64,000 nt of DNA from contig NZ_CP121695.1 in NCBI RefSeq assembly GCF_029761915.1, positions 6,725,501-6,789,500 on the forward strand, read 5' to 3'. The notes beneath the pieces were generated by a model. It saw nothing but the letters and a program-made list of their open reading frames with translations, did no database searches and had not been told where the DNA came from. Each line of letters starts with the position of its first letter. Within the stretch, counting starts at the first letter, position 1. This DNA is from Bradyrhizobium sp. CB1650 (GTDB taxonomy: Bacteria > Pseudomonadota > Alphaproteobacteria > Rhizobiales > Xanthobacteraceae). Shown here one piece after another: positions 34,826 through 43,606 of the stretch. A program made the position numbers and the translations under genes.

Positions 34826-37152
34826 TCGCGGCCTCCAAGGGCGGGTTCTGGCAGGTCGTGCGGCGTGAGTGCCACTGGCTGATCCATGATCGCGTGGCGC
34901 TGCTGCTGATCCTCGGCGTGCCGCTGTTCGCCTTCGTGGTGCTCACGACGGTGTTCAGCCATCCGGTCATTCGCGGGCTCGGGGTCACGGTCGTCGACGA
35001 GGACAAGTCGGATGCTTCGCGCGCGCTGGTGGAATATGTCGCGGCGTCTCCGAGCCTGAAGATCGTCGACCGCTCCGGCACCCTGTCCACGGCCGTCCAG
35101 GACATCCGCTCCGGCAAGTCGATCTCGGCGGTCTATATCCCGCCGAATTTCGAGCGTGACCTGAAGGCCGCGCGCCGCCCGCAGGTCGTCGGCTTCTATA
35201 ACCAGCAGTTTCTGACTCCGTCCGGCATCGCATCCTCGGGTCTGAGCGATTCACTGTCCGCCGCGGCTGCCGTGGCCGCTCCCGCCAGTCGCGCGGCGCC
35301 CGCGCCAACGTCCCTGGGCGCACTCAAGGCGGAGACCATGGCGCTCGTCAATCCGCAGAAGAACTACGCGCAGTTCCTGCTGCGCGCGCTTCTGCCGACC
35401 ATCATCCATGTCGTCATCACACTTGCCGCCGGCTATTCCGTCGGCTCCGAATTCCGCCGCCGCGACGCGCGCGCCTGGCTCGAATGCGCCGGCGGCGATC
35501 CGCTGGTCGCGCTGGCCGGCAAGCTCGCGCCGCTGTTCTGCATCTTCGTCGTGATCATGCTGGCCGAGCCATTGTTCCTGGAGGGCACGCTGGCGATCCC
35601 GTTCAAGGGCGACCTGCCGTTGATGATCGCCGCGGCCTCGCTGCTGATCATCGCCTATCTCTCGCTCGGCGCCCTGCTGCAGCTTCTGGTCGGCGATCTC
35701 GCCACGGGTCTCGGACTTGCAGGCCTCATCGCCTCGCCCGCCTTCGGCTATGCCGGCGTCGGCTTTCCCACCATTGGCATGAATGCCTTTGCGCAGACCT
35801 GGAGCGCGATCCTGCCGCTGCGCTGGTACATGGCCGTCCTGCTCGGACAAGCCGCGCGCGGATTACCGGTCGCCGATTCCGCCATTCCCTTCGCCGCGCT
35901 TGCAGGCCTCGCTTTGCTCTTTGCCGGCCTGGCATGGTTGCGCATGGCGAACGTTACCCGCAAGGGCTGGTTTTCGGCGGCGCGCCCCGCCGAACCGTCC
36001 GAAACAGTGGAAGCACCAGTTGGCGTCGGCGGTGCCTTCAAGGCGGAGTGGCGGCGGGTGCTGGGAACGCGGAGCGCGTTCACTTTGCTGTTCCTCGCTC
36101 CCCTGATCTACGGCATCTACTATCCGCAACCCTATCTGAATCAGATCCTTCGCAAGCTGCCGATCGCAGTCGTCGACAACGATCTCACTGATCTCAGTCG
36201 GCAGATCGTCGAGACACTGGATGCGAGCGGCGCACTGAGCGTGACGGTTCGCGCCCGAACGCTCGCCGAGGCGCGCGCCGCGATCGATCGCGGGCAGGCC
36301 TTTGCCGTCGTCGAGATTCCGTCCGATACCGAGCGCGACGTGCTCAAGGGCATCACCGCCCACATCCCCGTTTACGCGGACGCAACTTACCTGTTCATAT
36401 TCAGAACGAGCGCCAGCGGGCTGGCCACCGCCATCGGAACGTTGACATCAGAGCTCGTTTCGCGCGGCGCGCGCCCGGATGGCAGCCTCGTCAAGGCGAA
36501 GCTCGCAAGCTCGAGCCCGGCCGATGTGCTGCTGCAGCCGATCTTCAACCCGGTGGGCGGCTATGCGAGCTACGTCGTTCCGGCGGCATTCATCCTGATC
36601 CTGCAGCAGACCCTGCTGATCGGCGCCGCGATGTTGACCCGCACTGCGCTGACGAGCGGAGGCGCAGCCTTTGCCGGCGTGCTCGGCCGCGGCATCGCGC
36701 ATCTGACGGTCTATCTTCCGGCGCTCGCGCTCTATGTCATCGTGCTGCCGCGCATCTACGGCTTTTCGACGCTCGGCCATCTTCCTCAGATCTTCGCGCT
36801 CGCGAGCGTATTTCTTCTGGCAACGAGCTTCATGGGGCAAGCCGTCGGGGCCTGGTTCACGCGACCGGAGAACGCAACCATCCTGCTGCTGGCAACCAGC
36901 CTGCCGCAGTTCTTCATGGCCGGCTTTGCGTGGCCGCGCGAAGCGATCCCGGACATCGCCCTTGCGTTCGGTCGGCTGTTCCCGGCCGACTCCGCCATCG
37001 ACGGGCTCGTGCGCATCAACCAATTAGGCGCCGGCATCTGGGAGGTTTCGCATGACTGGCTCGCGCTGTGGTGCCTGGCGCTCGGCTATTTCGCGCTCGC
37101 GGTGATCTCGGCATTTGCCTTCAGAAGGAGACAGCGACATGCCGAACCTTAG
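34822..37152 (+). CDS. ABC-2 type permease, two modules fused
   Basis: The 776-residue protein holds two ABC-2 permease units in tandem. Each begins with a membrane segment (LLLILGVPLFAFVVLTTVF; FTLLFLAPLIYGIYYPQPYL), then a periplasmic domain, then a block of about five membrane segments. The repeats VTVVDEDKSDASRALVEYV and IAVVDNDLTDLSRQIVETL align with one another and show the duplication. The family is YhhJ/DrrB-like. No ATP-binding gene is adjacent, so the ATPase must be encoded elsewhere. It overlaps the upstream HlyD gene by four bases and the downstream one by 14. Confidence 0.88.
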   Translation: MIAASKGGFWQVVRRECHWLIHDRVALLLILGVPLFAFVVLTTVFSHPVIRGLGVTVVDEDKSDASRALVEYVAASPSLKIVDRSGTLSTAVQDIRSGKSISAVYIPPNFERDLKAARRPQVVGFYNQQFLTPSGIASSGLSDSLSAAAAVAAPASRAAPAPTSLGALKAETMALVNPQKNYAQFLLRALLPTIIHVVITLAAGYSVGSEFRRRDARAWLECAGGDPLVALAGKLAPLFCIFVVIMLAEPLFLEGTLAIPFKGDLPLMIAAASLLIIAYLSLGALLQLLVGDLATGLGLAGLIASPAFGYAGVGFPTIGMNAFAQTWSAILPLRWYMAVLLGQAARGLPVADSAIPFAALAGLALLFAGLAWLRMANVTRKGWFSAARPAEPSETVEAPVGVGGAFKAEWRRVLGTRSAFTLLFLAPLIYGIYYPQPYLNQILRKLPIAVVDNDLTDLSRQIVETLDASGALSVTVRARTLAEARAAIDRGQAFAVVEIPSDTERDVLKGITAHIPVYADATYLFIFRTSASGLATAIGTLTSELVSRGARPDGSLVKAKLASSSPADVLLQPIFNPVGGYASYVVPAAFILILQQTLLIGAAMLTRTALTSGGAAFAGVLGRGIAHLTVYLPALALYVIVLPRIYGFSTLGHLPQIFALASVFLLATSFMGQAVGAWFTRPENATILLLATSLPQFFMAGFAWPREAIPDIALAFGRLFPADSAIDGLVRINQLGAGIWEVSHDWLALWCLALGYFALAVISAFAFRRRQRHAEP

Positions 37153-38113
37153 ACCTGCCGCCCTCATCGCAATTCCGCTCGCGCTGGTCGCGGCGGGCCT
37201 GCTGCTCTATGTCATCCGCCATCAGGCGCCGCCCGCGGCCATCATCGGCGTCGTGCGCGCGACCGAGGTCAGGGTCGAGCCGGAGGTGAACGGCCGGCTC
37301 GTCTCGATCGCGGTCGAGAAGGGTGCCTCCGTGAAGCAAGGCGACGTCTTGGCGCGGCTCTCGGCGGTGGAGCTGACGGCCCAGGCGGATCAGGCGCGCG
37401 CCGCGCTCGCTTCCGCCGTCGCAAACCGCAACAACGTCTACGCCGGCGTGCGCCGCGAACAGGTCGATTCCCTGAAGGCGGCCATCTCCAAGGCGAGCGC
37501 CCGTCTCGACTACGTGCAGGCCCAGCTCACGCGGACCAGCACGCTCGCGCGGCAGAATTTTGAATCGCAGCAGAACCTCGACCAGGCCGTGAATGACGTA
37601 GCCACCGCGCAGGCCGACGTTGCCGAGGCCCAGGCCAACTACGACGCGGCGGTGGCGGGTCCGACCAAGGAGGAGCGCGCCATCGCCGATGCACAGGTGC
37701 AGGCCGCAGCCGCCGCCGTCGCCGTGCTCGAGCACCGGCTCGACAAGATGGTGCTGCGCGCACCGGCCGACGGCGCGGTCAGCGTCATCGCAGCCGAGGT
37801 CGGCGAGAACGTTCGCGCCGGACAGCCGATTTTGATGGTCGAGGCGGCTGGTAAGCAATGGCTCTCGTTCAATGTGCGCGAGGACCATCTCAACGATCTC
37901 AAGATGGGCGACGCAGTGAACGTGATGCGGCACGGCACCGAGAATGCCGTCAGGGCCACCATCACCGAACTGCGGCCACTTGGGATCTTTGCTACCTGGC
38001 AGGCCGAGCGCGTCATCGGCGATCATGACCGCAATACGCTTCGCCTGCGCCTCGATCCGTCGAGCGAACCCGCAGGCCTCGAGCCGGGCATGACGGTCTG
38101 GGTCGGTCCCTGA
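37139..38113 (+). CDS. HlyD-family membrane fusion protein (second)
   Basis: The protein has 324 residues from ATG 37139, with AAGGAG eight bases upstream. The N-terminal membrane anchor is LRPAALIAIPLALVAAGLLLY. The lipoyl half EVNGRLVSIAVEKGASVKQG precedes a long coiled coil rich in Ala, Gln and Asp (about 80-190) and the second half VLRAPADGAVSVIAAEVGEN. It is shorter than the first HlyD protein of the operon and only weakly similar to it. It completes an exporter unit of two fusion proteins and one double permease. No outer-membrane channel is encoded nearby. Confidence 0.88.
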   Translation: MPNLRPAALIAIPLALVAAGLLLYVIRHQAPPAAIIGVVRATEVRVEPEVNGRLVSIAVEKGASVKQGDVLARLSAVELTAQADQARAALASAVANRNNVYAGVRREQVDSLKAAISKASARLDYVQAQLTRTSTLARQNFESQQNLDQAVNDVATAQADVAEAQANYDAAVAGPTKEERAIADAQVQAAAAAVAVLEHRLDKMVLRAPADGAVSVIAAEVGENVRAGQPILMVEAAGKQWLSFNVREDHLNDLKMGDAVNVMRHGTENAVRATITELRPLGIFATWQAERVIGDHDRNTLRLRLDPSSEPAGLEPGMTVWVGP

Positions 38114-38246
38114 TAGTGGCCCGACGCATGCTCACTGCAGCCGCTTCAGATCCGTGGCCGTCCAGAACCGCTTCGTCCGTTGGCGGCGGCCTGGCGTTGG
38201 GGCCGCATCATAGATGCGCTTGCTGCTGCCCTCGATAGCGCTGTCC

Positions 38247-38258
38247 AGGACTAGTCCT
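38247..38258. promoter_or_regulatory. AGGACTAGTCCT palindrome
   Basis: A 12-bp perfect palindrome lies about 90 bases beyond the stop of the 38350-39060 gene. It shares GGACTAGTC with the dyad upstream of the same gene, so a common binding protein is plausible. Confidence 0.35.
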
Positions 38259-38349
38259 CGGTCCAGTCCTGCCGGACGCCAGAAAGGTCCGGGTCAACAG
38301 TAGGGGAACCCCGATCGGAGACGACCCTGCCGACGAGACATTGGATCGA

Positions 38350-39060
38350 CTACCGGGTGCTTCCCAAGACCCGGCCCAGCAGGCGAGCCCGGAGGCCGCC
38401 ACGCTGGCGAACTTCGATGAACCTAAGAGCCTCGGCGCAGCCGGACGCAGCCACCGCCGCCTCCAGCAAGCCGGTGGCAGAACCGACCGAGATATCGTCA
38501 GCATGGCGAACGAGCCAATCCAGGACGGGCAAGAATTCATCGTTGGCCTTCATCGCGCGGGAGAGGTCGTCAAGAAGCATAGGACGCGCCGCGTGGATCG
38601 CGGCCATCTTGGCCAAATCCCCACGCTGGATCAGTTCGATGATCGACAAGGCGTCCATCCCCAATGCGATAAGGAGTTGGACGAGTTCGAAGACGGGCGC
38701 ACTCGAGATGACCGACAGGATAGTCGAGCGGGCATTGTTGCTGTTTTCCTTGTCGGCGACGAGCGCCTGCGCCACCGCATAGACGGTGTCCTTTGCGGCC
38801 TCGTCCTCAGGAACCTCGACGACGTATTGGTCGAATCCCTCCGCTTTCCGTCGGGCTCGGTACTTTCGCTTGTCCTCGGCCGCCTTGGACACCTTCTTCT
38901 TCCCACGGGCGTCGCGGACGTAGGCGTTGACCCGCTTCAGACTCAGTTCCGCGAGTTTCTCTTCAAATTGAGATTCGTCACAGGTGTCCGATCCCGAACC
39001 CCGATCAAAGGTATCGGGACCGCGTTCAGAGGTCGCCTCGGCGCCGGCATGGATCGTCAT
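38350..39060 (-). CDS. hypothetical protein of accessory type
   Basis: The protein has 236 residues from ATG 39060; the frame is open to 39132, but the later start leaves the dyad at 39067 outside the gene. The N-terminal third is charged (EEKLAELSLKRVNAYVRDAR, KKVSKAAEDKRKYRARRKAEG) and could bind nucleic acid. The rest is helical (STILSVISSAPVFELVQLLI, IELIQRGDLAKMAAIHAARP). No family is recognised. The basic K/R-rich part followed by VPEDEAAKDTVYAVA recalls small repressors or partition proteins of mobile DNA. Flanking ACTAGT palindromes support autoregulation. No operon partner. Confidence 0.6.
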   Translation of the reverse strand: MTIHAGAEATSERGPDTFDRGSGSDTCDESQFEEKLAELSLKRVNAYVRDARGKKKVSKAAEDKRKYRARRKAEGFDQYVVEVPEDEAAKDTVYAVAQALVADKENSNNARSTILSVISSAPVFELVQLLIALGMDALSIIELIQRGDLAKMAAIHAARPMLLDDLSRAMKANDEFLPVLDWLVRHADDISVGSATGLLEAAVAASGCAEALRFIEVRQRGGLRARLLGRVLGSTR

Positions 39061-39066
39061 TCGCAC

Positions 39067-39086
39067 GACTAGTCCGAGGACTAGTC
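39067..39086. promoter_or_regulatory. dyad GACTAGTCC-GA-GGACTAGTC
   Basis: Perfect 9-bp arms are separated by two bases and lie six bases upstream of the chosen start codon at 39060. The core GGACTAGTC recurs on the other side of the gene at 38247-38258. This is a probable operator for that gene. Confidence 0.5.
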
Positions 39087-39526
39087 TCCCTTGGTTGGCC
39101 GCCGCGACATCAATCGCATCGCGCAGCCACAACGCTGCGCGTCGATTGACGTCCCAGGGGCGTCATTTCACAGGATTTTCAATGGGGTGCGCGAGGTAAT
39201 CCCGAGAGAAGGCTAAGTCGTCGATGGAGAAGCCTTCACGCCTTCGCCACAGAGTGGCCTCGGGTACGGAGGTCCGGCAGCCTCTCCACGGGCTGCGCAA
39301 CCGCCCTCAGGAGCGGCAGACATGCTAAAAATATGCCGTGCCCATCGAGATACAAGCTTTACGACTGAACATCGTTAAATCGTGTTAACCAGCACCAAGC
39401 TGCCCGGGGCTTGCAGCCTTGGTCGATCACACTCGGAGCCCTCAGCATTGCATCTGAGCTGATCGTGCGCCGTTCGCGGCTCAAGCATTATTAAGGCGCG
39501 CGGCTACTCGAATCGCCGGCCACACC
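39087..39526. other. 440-base region without a recognised gene
   Basis: No open frame with a ribosome site or family resemblance was seen, nor any strong hairpin. The composition is slightly less GC-rich near 39320-39420. Confidence 0.4.
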
Positions 39527-39740
39527 ATGCACGACATGGGGCATGGCGTCCTAGTCTATTGCGCGGACTATCGGTGCAGCCCATAGCGTGGCGCTGAGCG
39601 CCGATCGGTGGCCGGATGAGCTGAGCCTGTCCGATCTTGAGCCGCGGTTCATCTGTCAGGCCTGCGGTAGGCGCTGGGCCGAGGTCCGGCCGGACTTCAA
39701 CTGGAATGGCGCCTCGCGCGCCGCTATGGGATACCGATGA
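39527..39740 (+). pseudogene. small zinc-ribbon-like rhizobial protein, frameshifted
   Basis: The start MHDMGHGVLVYCADYRCS is followed by a frame break; an extra C near 39579 is the simplest explanation. In the next frame the protein continues HSVALSADRWPDELSLSDLE, then PRFICQACGRRWAEVRPDFNW, and ends MGYR. The Cys pairs CADYRC and CQAC could form a zinc ribbon. A second copy at 48006 has a different lesion. The TGA overlaps the ATG of the next remnant, suggesting that the two families were once a coupled pair. Confidence 0.65.
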
Positions 39741-39851
39741 AGCTCACCACCGAACGCCCCTTCGCCAACCCCGAAGCCAGCCGCACGCAAGCTGGTCGAG
39801 CTCGCCGCCAGCATTGAGCCTGTCCAAGACGGCCGCATGAGCGCAGGTTAA
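39737..39851 (+). pseudogene. truncated copy of the small protein encoded at 40582
   Basis: It begins MKLTTERPFANPEAS, almost identical to the intact 65-residue protein at 40582. After a one-base shift it continues RKLVELAASIEPVQDGRMSAG and stops early, losing the C-terminal third. It overlaps the zinc-ribbon remnant by ATGA. Confidence 0.65.
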
Positions 39852-39925
39852 CTCTTGCGCGCCGGTTTAGCCGAGCGCACGCTTGCCAAGCGTTTTCACA
39901 AAAAGAACTTACGGAGGATGCGACC

Positions 39926-40342
39926 ATGCCAGGGGTCAAGCAAGCTTCGAAGCAAAAACGCACAGCCAAAGCCGCCGCCATGAAGGTACTGAGTGCCGCC
40001 GGACTGGGTCTTTCGCTGGTAGGTAGTGCATCCGCATCCACGATGCCCACTGCTGGTATCCCGCAATCTGATAATACCTCGCCCAATCAGAGCTTCGTTC
40101 TTGGCGAAGAGGAAATGGCCGACGTCAGTCTCGCCACGTTCCATCTCTTCGACAAAGAGAACGTTGGCACCGGCTTCCAACAGATCGCGCGTGGCCGCGG
40201 CTGCGGCGGCTGTCGTGGTTGCGGCTGCGGAGGGTGCCGAGGCTGCGGCTGCGCTGGCTGCCGAGGTTGCGGTTGCGGCGGCGGCAATACCTCCGGCTTC
40301 GGCGGCGGCCAAGCGTCCCAGTCTGGCGGCCAGCCTCAATGA
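39926..40342 (+). CDS. exported Cys/Gly-repeat peptide, possible modified-peptide precursor
   Basis: The 138-residue product follows GGAGG. The N-terminus has a Lys-rich start (MPGVKQASKQKRTAKAAAMK) and a hydrophobic signal-like segment (VLSAAGLGLSLVGSASAS). An acidic linker containing FVLGEEEMADVSLATFHLFD comes next. The core has about three GCGGCRGC units with ten Cys, ending in GGGNTSGFGGGQ. Leader plus Cys-rich repeat core recalls ribosomally made, modified peptides, or a metal-binding peptide. No maturase or transporter gene is adjacent. The repeat is also visible in the DNA. Function is not known. Confidence 0.65.
   Translation: MPGVKQASKQKRTAKAAAMKVLSAAGLGLSLVGSASASTMPTAGIPQSDNTSPNQSFVLGEEEMADVSLATFHLFDKENVGTGFQQIARGRGCGGCRGCGCGGCRGCGCAGCRGCGCGGGNTSGFGGGQASQSGGQPQ
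40199..40270 (+). repeat. 24-bp tandem repeat coding for GCGGCRGC
   Basis: Three diverged 24-bp units (at 40199, 40223 and 40247) plus a partial fourth lie inside the Cys/Gly-rich gene. All units keep frame. Changes are mostly at third codon positions, except Gly to Ala in unit three, which suggests selection on the peptide. Confidence 0.7.
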
Positions 40343-40395
40343 TTTTGCCGATCGGCCGGCGCTTCAAGCCCACCCAACGAGCGCCATGGCAGTAG

Positions 40396-40530
40396 TCTTC
40401 CGGACAGGAACTGGGGCCCGCCTGCACATGCGGCGACGCGGGAATGCCTTGCCCCATTTGCAATCAGTTCGATCCCGGCGATCCTGCCGACGTCCCCCGG
40501 AGATGCCGGAGCGGTTTCTTCCCGACGTGA
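40396..40530 (+). pseudogene. Cys-rich small protein remnant
   Basis: A short frame after a TAG reads SSGQELGPACTCGDAGMPC followed by PICNQFDPGDPADVP, and stops at 40528. The CTCG and CPIC pairs resemble zinc-binding small proteins frequent in rhizobia, but there is no start codon in frame. Read as a decayed N-terminally truncated gene. Confidence 0.4.
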
Positions 40531-40581
40531 AGCGCGGGAAATGAGCACCGTCCCCAGTCCGAATCGCGGTAGGGCTCACTC

Positions 40582-40779
40582 ATGAAGCTCACCGCCGAAC
40601 GTCCATTCGCCAACCCGGAAGCCGCAGCGCGCAAATTGGTCGAGATCGCCACCGGCATCGAGGCTGTCCAGGACGGCCGCATCCACATCAAGAAGATCAA
40701 CGCGCCTTTCCTCTACACACTCAAGGCCAGCGGCCCGGAGTTTGGCGCCGGCATCATGTACGCGGTTGAACACGGCTGA
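40582..40779 (+). CDS. small conserved protein of unknown function
   Basis: The 65-residue protein begins MKLTAERPFANPEAAARKLV and continues EIATGIEAVQDGRIHIKKIN to GAGIMYAVEHG. It is soluble, without Cys or signal. The ribosome site is weak (AGGGCT). A truncated and shifted copy lies at 39737, and the retained similarity between them supports real coding. I know no function. Confidence 0.65.
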   Translation: MKLTAERPFANPEAAARKLVEIATGIEAVQDGRIHIKKINAPFLYTLKASGPEFGAGIMYAVEHG

Positions 40780-40920
40780 TCGGATTCACAAAATCCCGCT
40801 CAATGTGGTTTGCGACAAGGTGCGTTGTTTGCTCCCTAAATCGCGCGGGCCGTTCGCCACACGGGGTCAAGCTGAAGAACCCGGTGTCGCCTTCGAAGGA
40901 TGTGCAGAGGACTCAGTCGT

Positions 40921-41130
40921 TCAGAGATGAGCACGCGGCAATAGCCATCCCATGATCTTCTGATACGGATCGCGACGACTGCGGACGAATGCGTTCTCGT
41001 TCTGCTGAGCGGCGGTCCTGGCGAATTCAGAAATCCCCTCCATAGACTGCCGTTTATCCTTCGGAAGCGTCGCCCATTGGCGAATGATCTTCCGGCGGGC
41101 TTCGCGTTGCTTTTCCCTTACGTCAGGCAT
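40921..41130 (-). CDS. small basic protein of unknown function
   Basis: The 69-residue protein follows an AAGGAG ribosome site seven bases upstream of the ATG. The sequence is helical and basic: MPDVREKQREARRKIIRQWA, then LPKDKRQSMEGISEFARTAA, ending GWLLPRAHL. No Cys, signal or known domain. A DNA- or RNA-associated role is possible from the charge but is not supported otherwise. Confidence 0.65.
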   Translation of the reverse strand: MPDVREKQREARRKIIRQWATLPKDKRQSMEGISEFARTAAQQNENAFVRSRRDPYQKIMGWLLPRAHL

Positions 41131-41332
41131 CGGGACGCTCCTTGAAGAGCATTATTCCGGTCGACCTAGTATTGTTTGGGCTCACAGAACTTCAACGTCC
41201 AATCAAGAACTCTTAGCCCGCGCGTTTTCATGTAAACATTTCGGAATTGGCTGGCGTATAATGGCCATCACAGTGGTCCCGGGACCGAGCGGAGGCTGCT
41301 GTGCTTTCGAGCCCCCAAGGGGGGAGCGACCG

Positions 41333-41551
41333 ATGGAGAAGCAGACAATCAGAGCGCTGCGTCACGCACAGTTATACGGATACCTTATCAACCGAACTGG
41401 CAGGCTTTACTACCCCGGCGGCAGCCGCCCTGTTTGTAGCGAGCAGACTGCACATGAGATGGTCAGAGCTGGGTTGCTGGTCCGCCGAGGTGGCAGATAC
41501 GAGATTACCCCCGTGGGACTGCACGTCGTGGAACTGGAACCCACACGGTAG
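41333..41551 (+). CDS. small winged-helix-like hypothetical protein
   Basis: The protein has 72 residues from ATG 41333, with GGGGAG six bases upstream; the frame is open from 41084. The sequence MEKQTIRALRHAQLYGYLIN leads to YYPGGSRPVCSEQTAHEMVR and AGLLVRRGGRYEITPVGLHV. The last part (helix, then RYEITPVGL) looks like the wing of a small helix-turn-helix protein, as in some archaeal-type regulators; this is a weak structural guess. No neighbours suggest a target. Confidence 0.6.
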   Translation: MEKQTIRALRHAQLYGYLINRTGRLYYPGGSRPVCSEQTAHEMVRAGLLVRRGGRYEITPVGLHVVELEPTR

Positions 41552-41794
41552 CTTGCTTGGTTGCAGCCCAATTGAGCTGATGATCAGTCTCGCTAACGAG
41601 GCATAGCGGAAATCGACAGGCCGCCGTCTATCGCAGAGGGTCGCGAGGGGTTCATGGTCACCCACCGCCGTGTGCTTGCTGCTCGTCGACGGCGTGGTTC
41701 ATGCGAGTATGCCGACTACACCTTCCCCCAGGATGCTGTCATCCCAACCTGAGGTGAGGGTAAGACGAAGGACGATGGACGACGAGACCTGACG

Positions 41795-42037
41795 CTATTG
41801 CGTCTTCAGGGTCCCGTTCGCGTTGAAGTCGTTCTTCTTATTATACCCGGAGTCGCGTAGATTTCGGATATAGAGGGCGCGGTCGCTGCTACTCACACTG
41901 CCCGGCGAGATGACCGGAGGCGCACCCATACCGGCAAATGCGTTCATCGGTTGGCGATGATGCGTCCGCTGCGCGGCCAAAGCGGCAGAAGTGGCGAGAG
42001 TGAGGATAGCAAGACTAACAAGAATGCTTTTGGCCAT
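41795..42037 (-). CDS. small exported protein of unknown function
   Basis: The 80-residue protein has GAGGAG upstream of the ATG. The signal MAKSILVSLAILTLATSAALA is followed by a His-rich start (QRTHHRQPMNAFAGMGAPP) and a C-terminus SSSDRALYIRNLRDSGYNKKNDF. No Cys. Such short exported proteins are frequent in rhizobia, and their role is unknown. Single gene. Confidence 0.7.
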   Translation of the reverse strand: MAKSILVSLAILTLATSAALAAQRTHHRQPMNAFAGMGAPPVISPGSVSSSDRALYIRNLRDSGYNKKNDFNANGTLKTQ

Positions 42038-43297
42038 AGTCAGCTCCTCTGACGTAGCTGCCCCAAGCAGTAGTGAATTCTAGCCTAGCCGGCACTCTTC
42101 CACAATCTTACAGCCATAGCGCTCTACACCTCGGTTTCCATGGAGCTTCTGATAGCGCTGAATGGCCGCTTCTGGCCCGTTGGCGACCTTGCACTTACAG
42201 GAAATGTCGCTTCGCGCCGACAGCGGCCCAAGCCTTTGATCGGACGCAATCGCAAGTGTTCAGGCTGCTAAATTTAGCGCGAGTTCAGGTTTATTAGGCA
42301 CCCTGCGCACTCTTCGCGCCGTGCGTTGTCCAAAGCTTGGCGCGTCTATTTGTAGCTAGTCACCGTAGCTACTCATATGGGCCTCAAGGAGCCTGTCGGA
42401 AAATTGCTGATACGCCAGCGTCTTGGCTGTCGCGGTTTGGAGGAGCAGTGATCCTCCAGCTAGTCGGGACAAGTATCCGCTGGGCGAACTGCAGGACGGC
42501 GCAATTGCGCACAAGTGCATCATTTCGACTGGTTGTCCGATTCCGCCGGTTATGGCGCGGTCTTCCGCCGGACGCACTCCGATCCTTGCTTTCAAATCGG
42601 CCGGTCTGTCTCGTTGGACGGCACGGCCCTCGTTGCCACAAGCTGACACGCGCCAACTTCAGTTAGAGTCAGAGACAAATCAGGCAACTCTTTTTGGCTT
42701 TGCCTCAACGACATCCGGTGCCTCAGAAGCGGGGTCTGGGCCGACTTGGATCATGCCGTCGTGACGAATAGGCAGGCGCCAAGACTTACGCAAAGGCTGC
42801 TTGCTAATCTCGTTTCTGGAGATGTCCAGATCAGTCCGTCCGGTTGGGGTCGATTCAAGGTGCGGGAGCGTCCGCCTGTTTGGGCATATGTTTATTCCAG
42901 CCTTGATGCTGCGAACCAGCCGTTCTTTTCCGGCCTATCGTGCGACTACTTCAACATTTGTGGTTCAACGAAATGTTCGGGTCCCAATCTCGAAGTTTCG
43001 TACAACTTCTCAGGTCGCATTTTCACTGAAGGTGATTGGCTATCGTTGATCGAAGGGTGCATCGCCTTCTGGATACATTCTCTTGCACGATTTGAAATAG
43101 GACGCCCATTCGGCGCCGGTGTCAGCCATGGGTCATTTGCGCCGATTTGGTATGCCCGCAACCACGTCCGGTCTCCCCCCAACAGCCAAAGTGAGCGTCA
43201 CGGTTCGACGCTAAGGGCCAGAATGAGACCTGCGGCGGTGCGAACGACCTCCGAGGCAAAATATCAGGCTGCGTGGTGCGCGCCGCCAAAGCGGGGC
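42038..43297. other. 1.26-kb region without a supported gene
   Basis: Composition is lower in GC than the rest of the window, especially 42740-43180. A plus-strand frame of 216 codons (42746-43396) has no ribosome site, no family resemblance, and overlaps the DUF1330 gene on the other strand, so it is not called. The region may be old mobile DNA. No repeats or hairpins stood out. Confidence 0.4.
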
Positions 43298-43606
43298 TCA
43301 ATCCGTTGGCTGCGGGCCGTCGTAGCCTTCGATCACGATGATATCGATGTCCACGGCGCCCGCGCGCAGTGCCCTCGCCTCGGTGTATTCCGGTGAGCGG
43401 TAGCAGGCGAGCGCGGTTTCGTAGTCCTTGAACTCGATCACGATGTTGCGCTCGCGCGCCGTGCCCTCCACCGCCTCGAAGGTGCCGCCGCGCACCCGGA
43501 ATTTCGCGTCGTATTTGCGGAGCACCGCCGTGAGGGCGGGGCCGTAGGCTTTGGTGTATTCGGGTTTGATCACGTCGATGCGCCCGATCCAGTACCCGTT
43601 CGGCAT
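43298..43606 (-). CDS. DUF1330-family protein
   Basis: The 102-residue protein follows GAGGAGG. It starts MPNGYWIGRIDVIKPEYTKA and shows the family pattern: FEAVEGTARERNIVIEFKDY and ETALACYRSPEYTEARALRA, ending in a DIDIIVIEGYDG strand. DUF1330 proteins are small dimeric ferredoxin-like folds related to the ABM/EthD group, with no fixed function. The gene is complete and stands alone between decayed DNA and an IS1182-type transposase. Confidence 0.88.
   Translation of the reverse strand: MPNGYWIGRIDVIKPEYTKAYGPALTAVLRKYDAKFRVRGGTFEAVEGTARERNIVIEFKDYETALACYRSPEYTEARALRAGAVDIDIIVIEGYDGPQPTD

Noticed and set aside
40199..40270. Possible CRISPR-like repeat
   Set aside because: The 24-bp units are contiguous, without spacers, and encode a peptide repeat in frame.
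42746..43396. Plus-strand open frame of 216 codons
   Set aside because: No ribosome site or recognisable domain, and its end overlaps the DUF1330 gene on the other strand.
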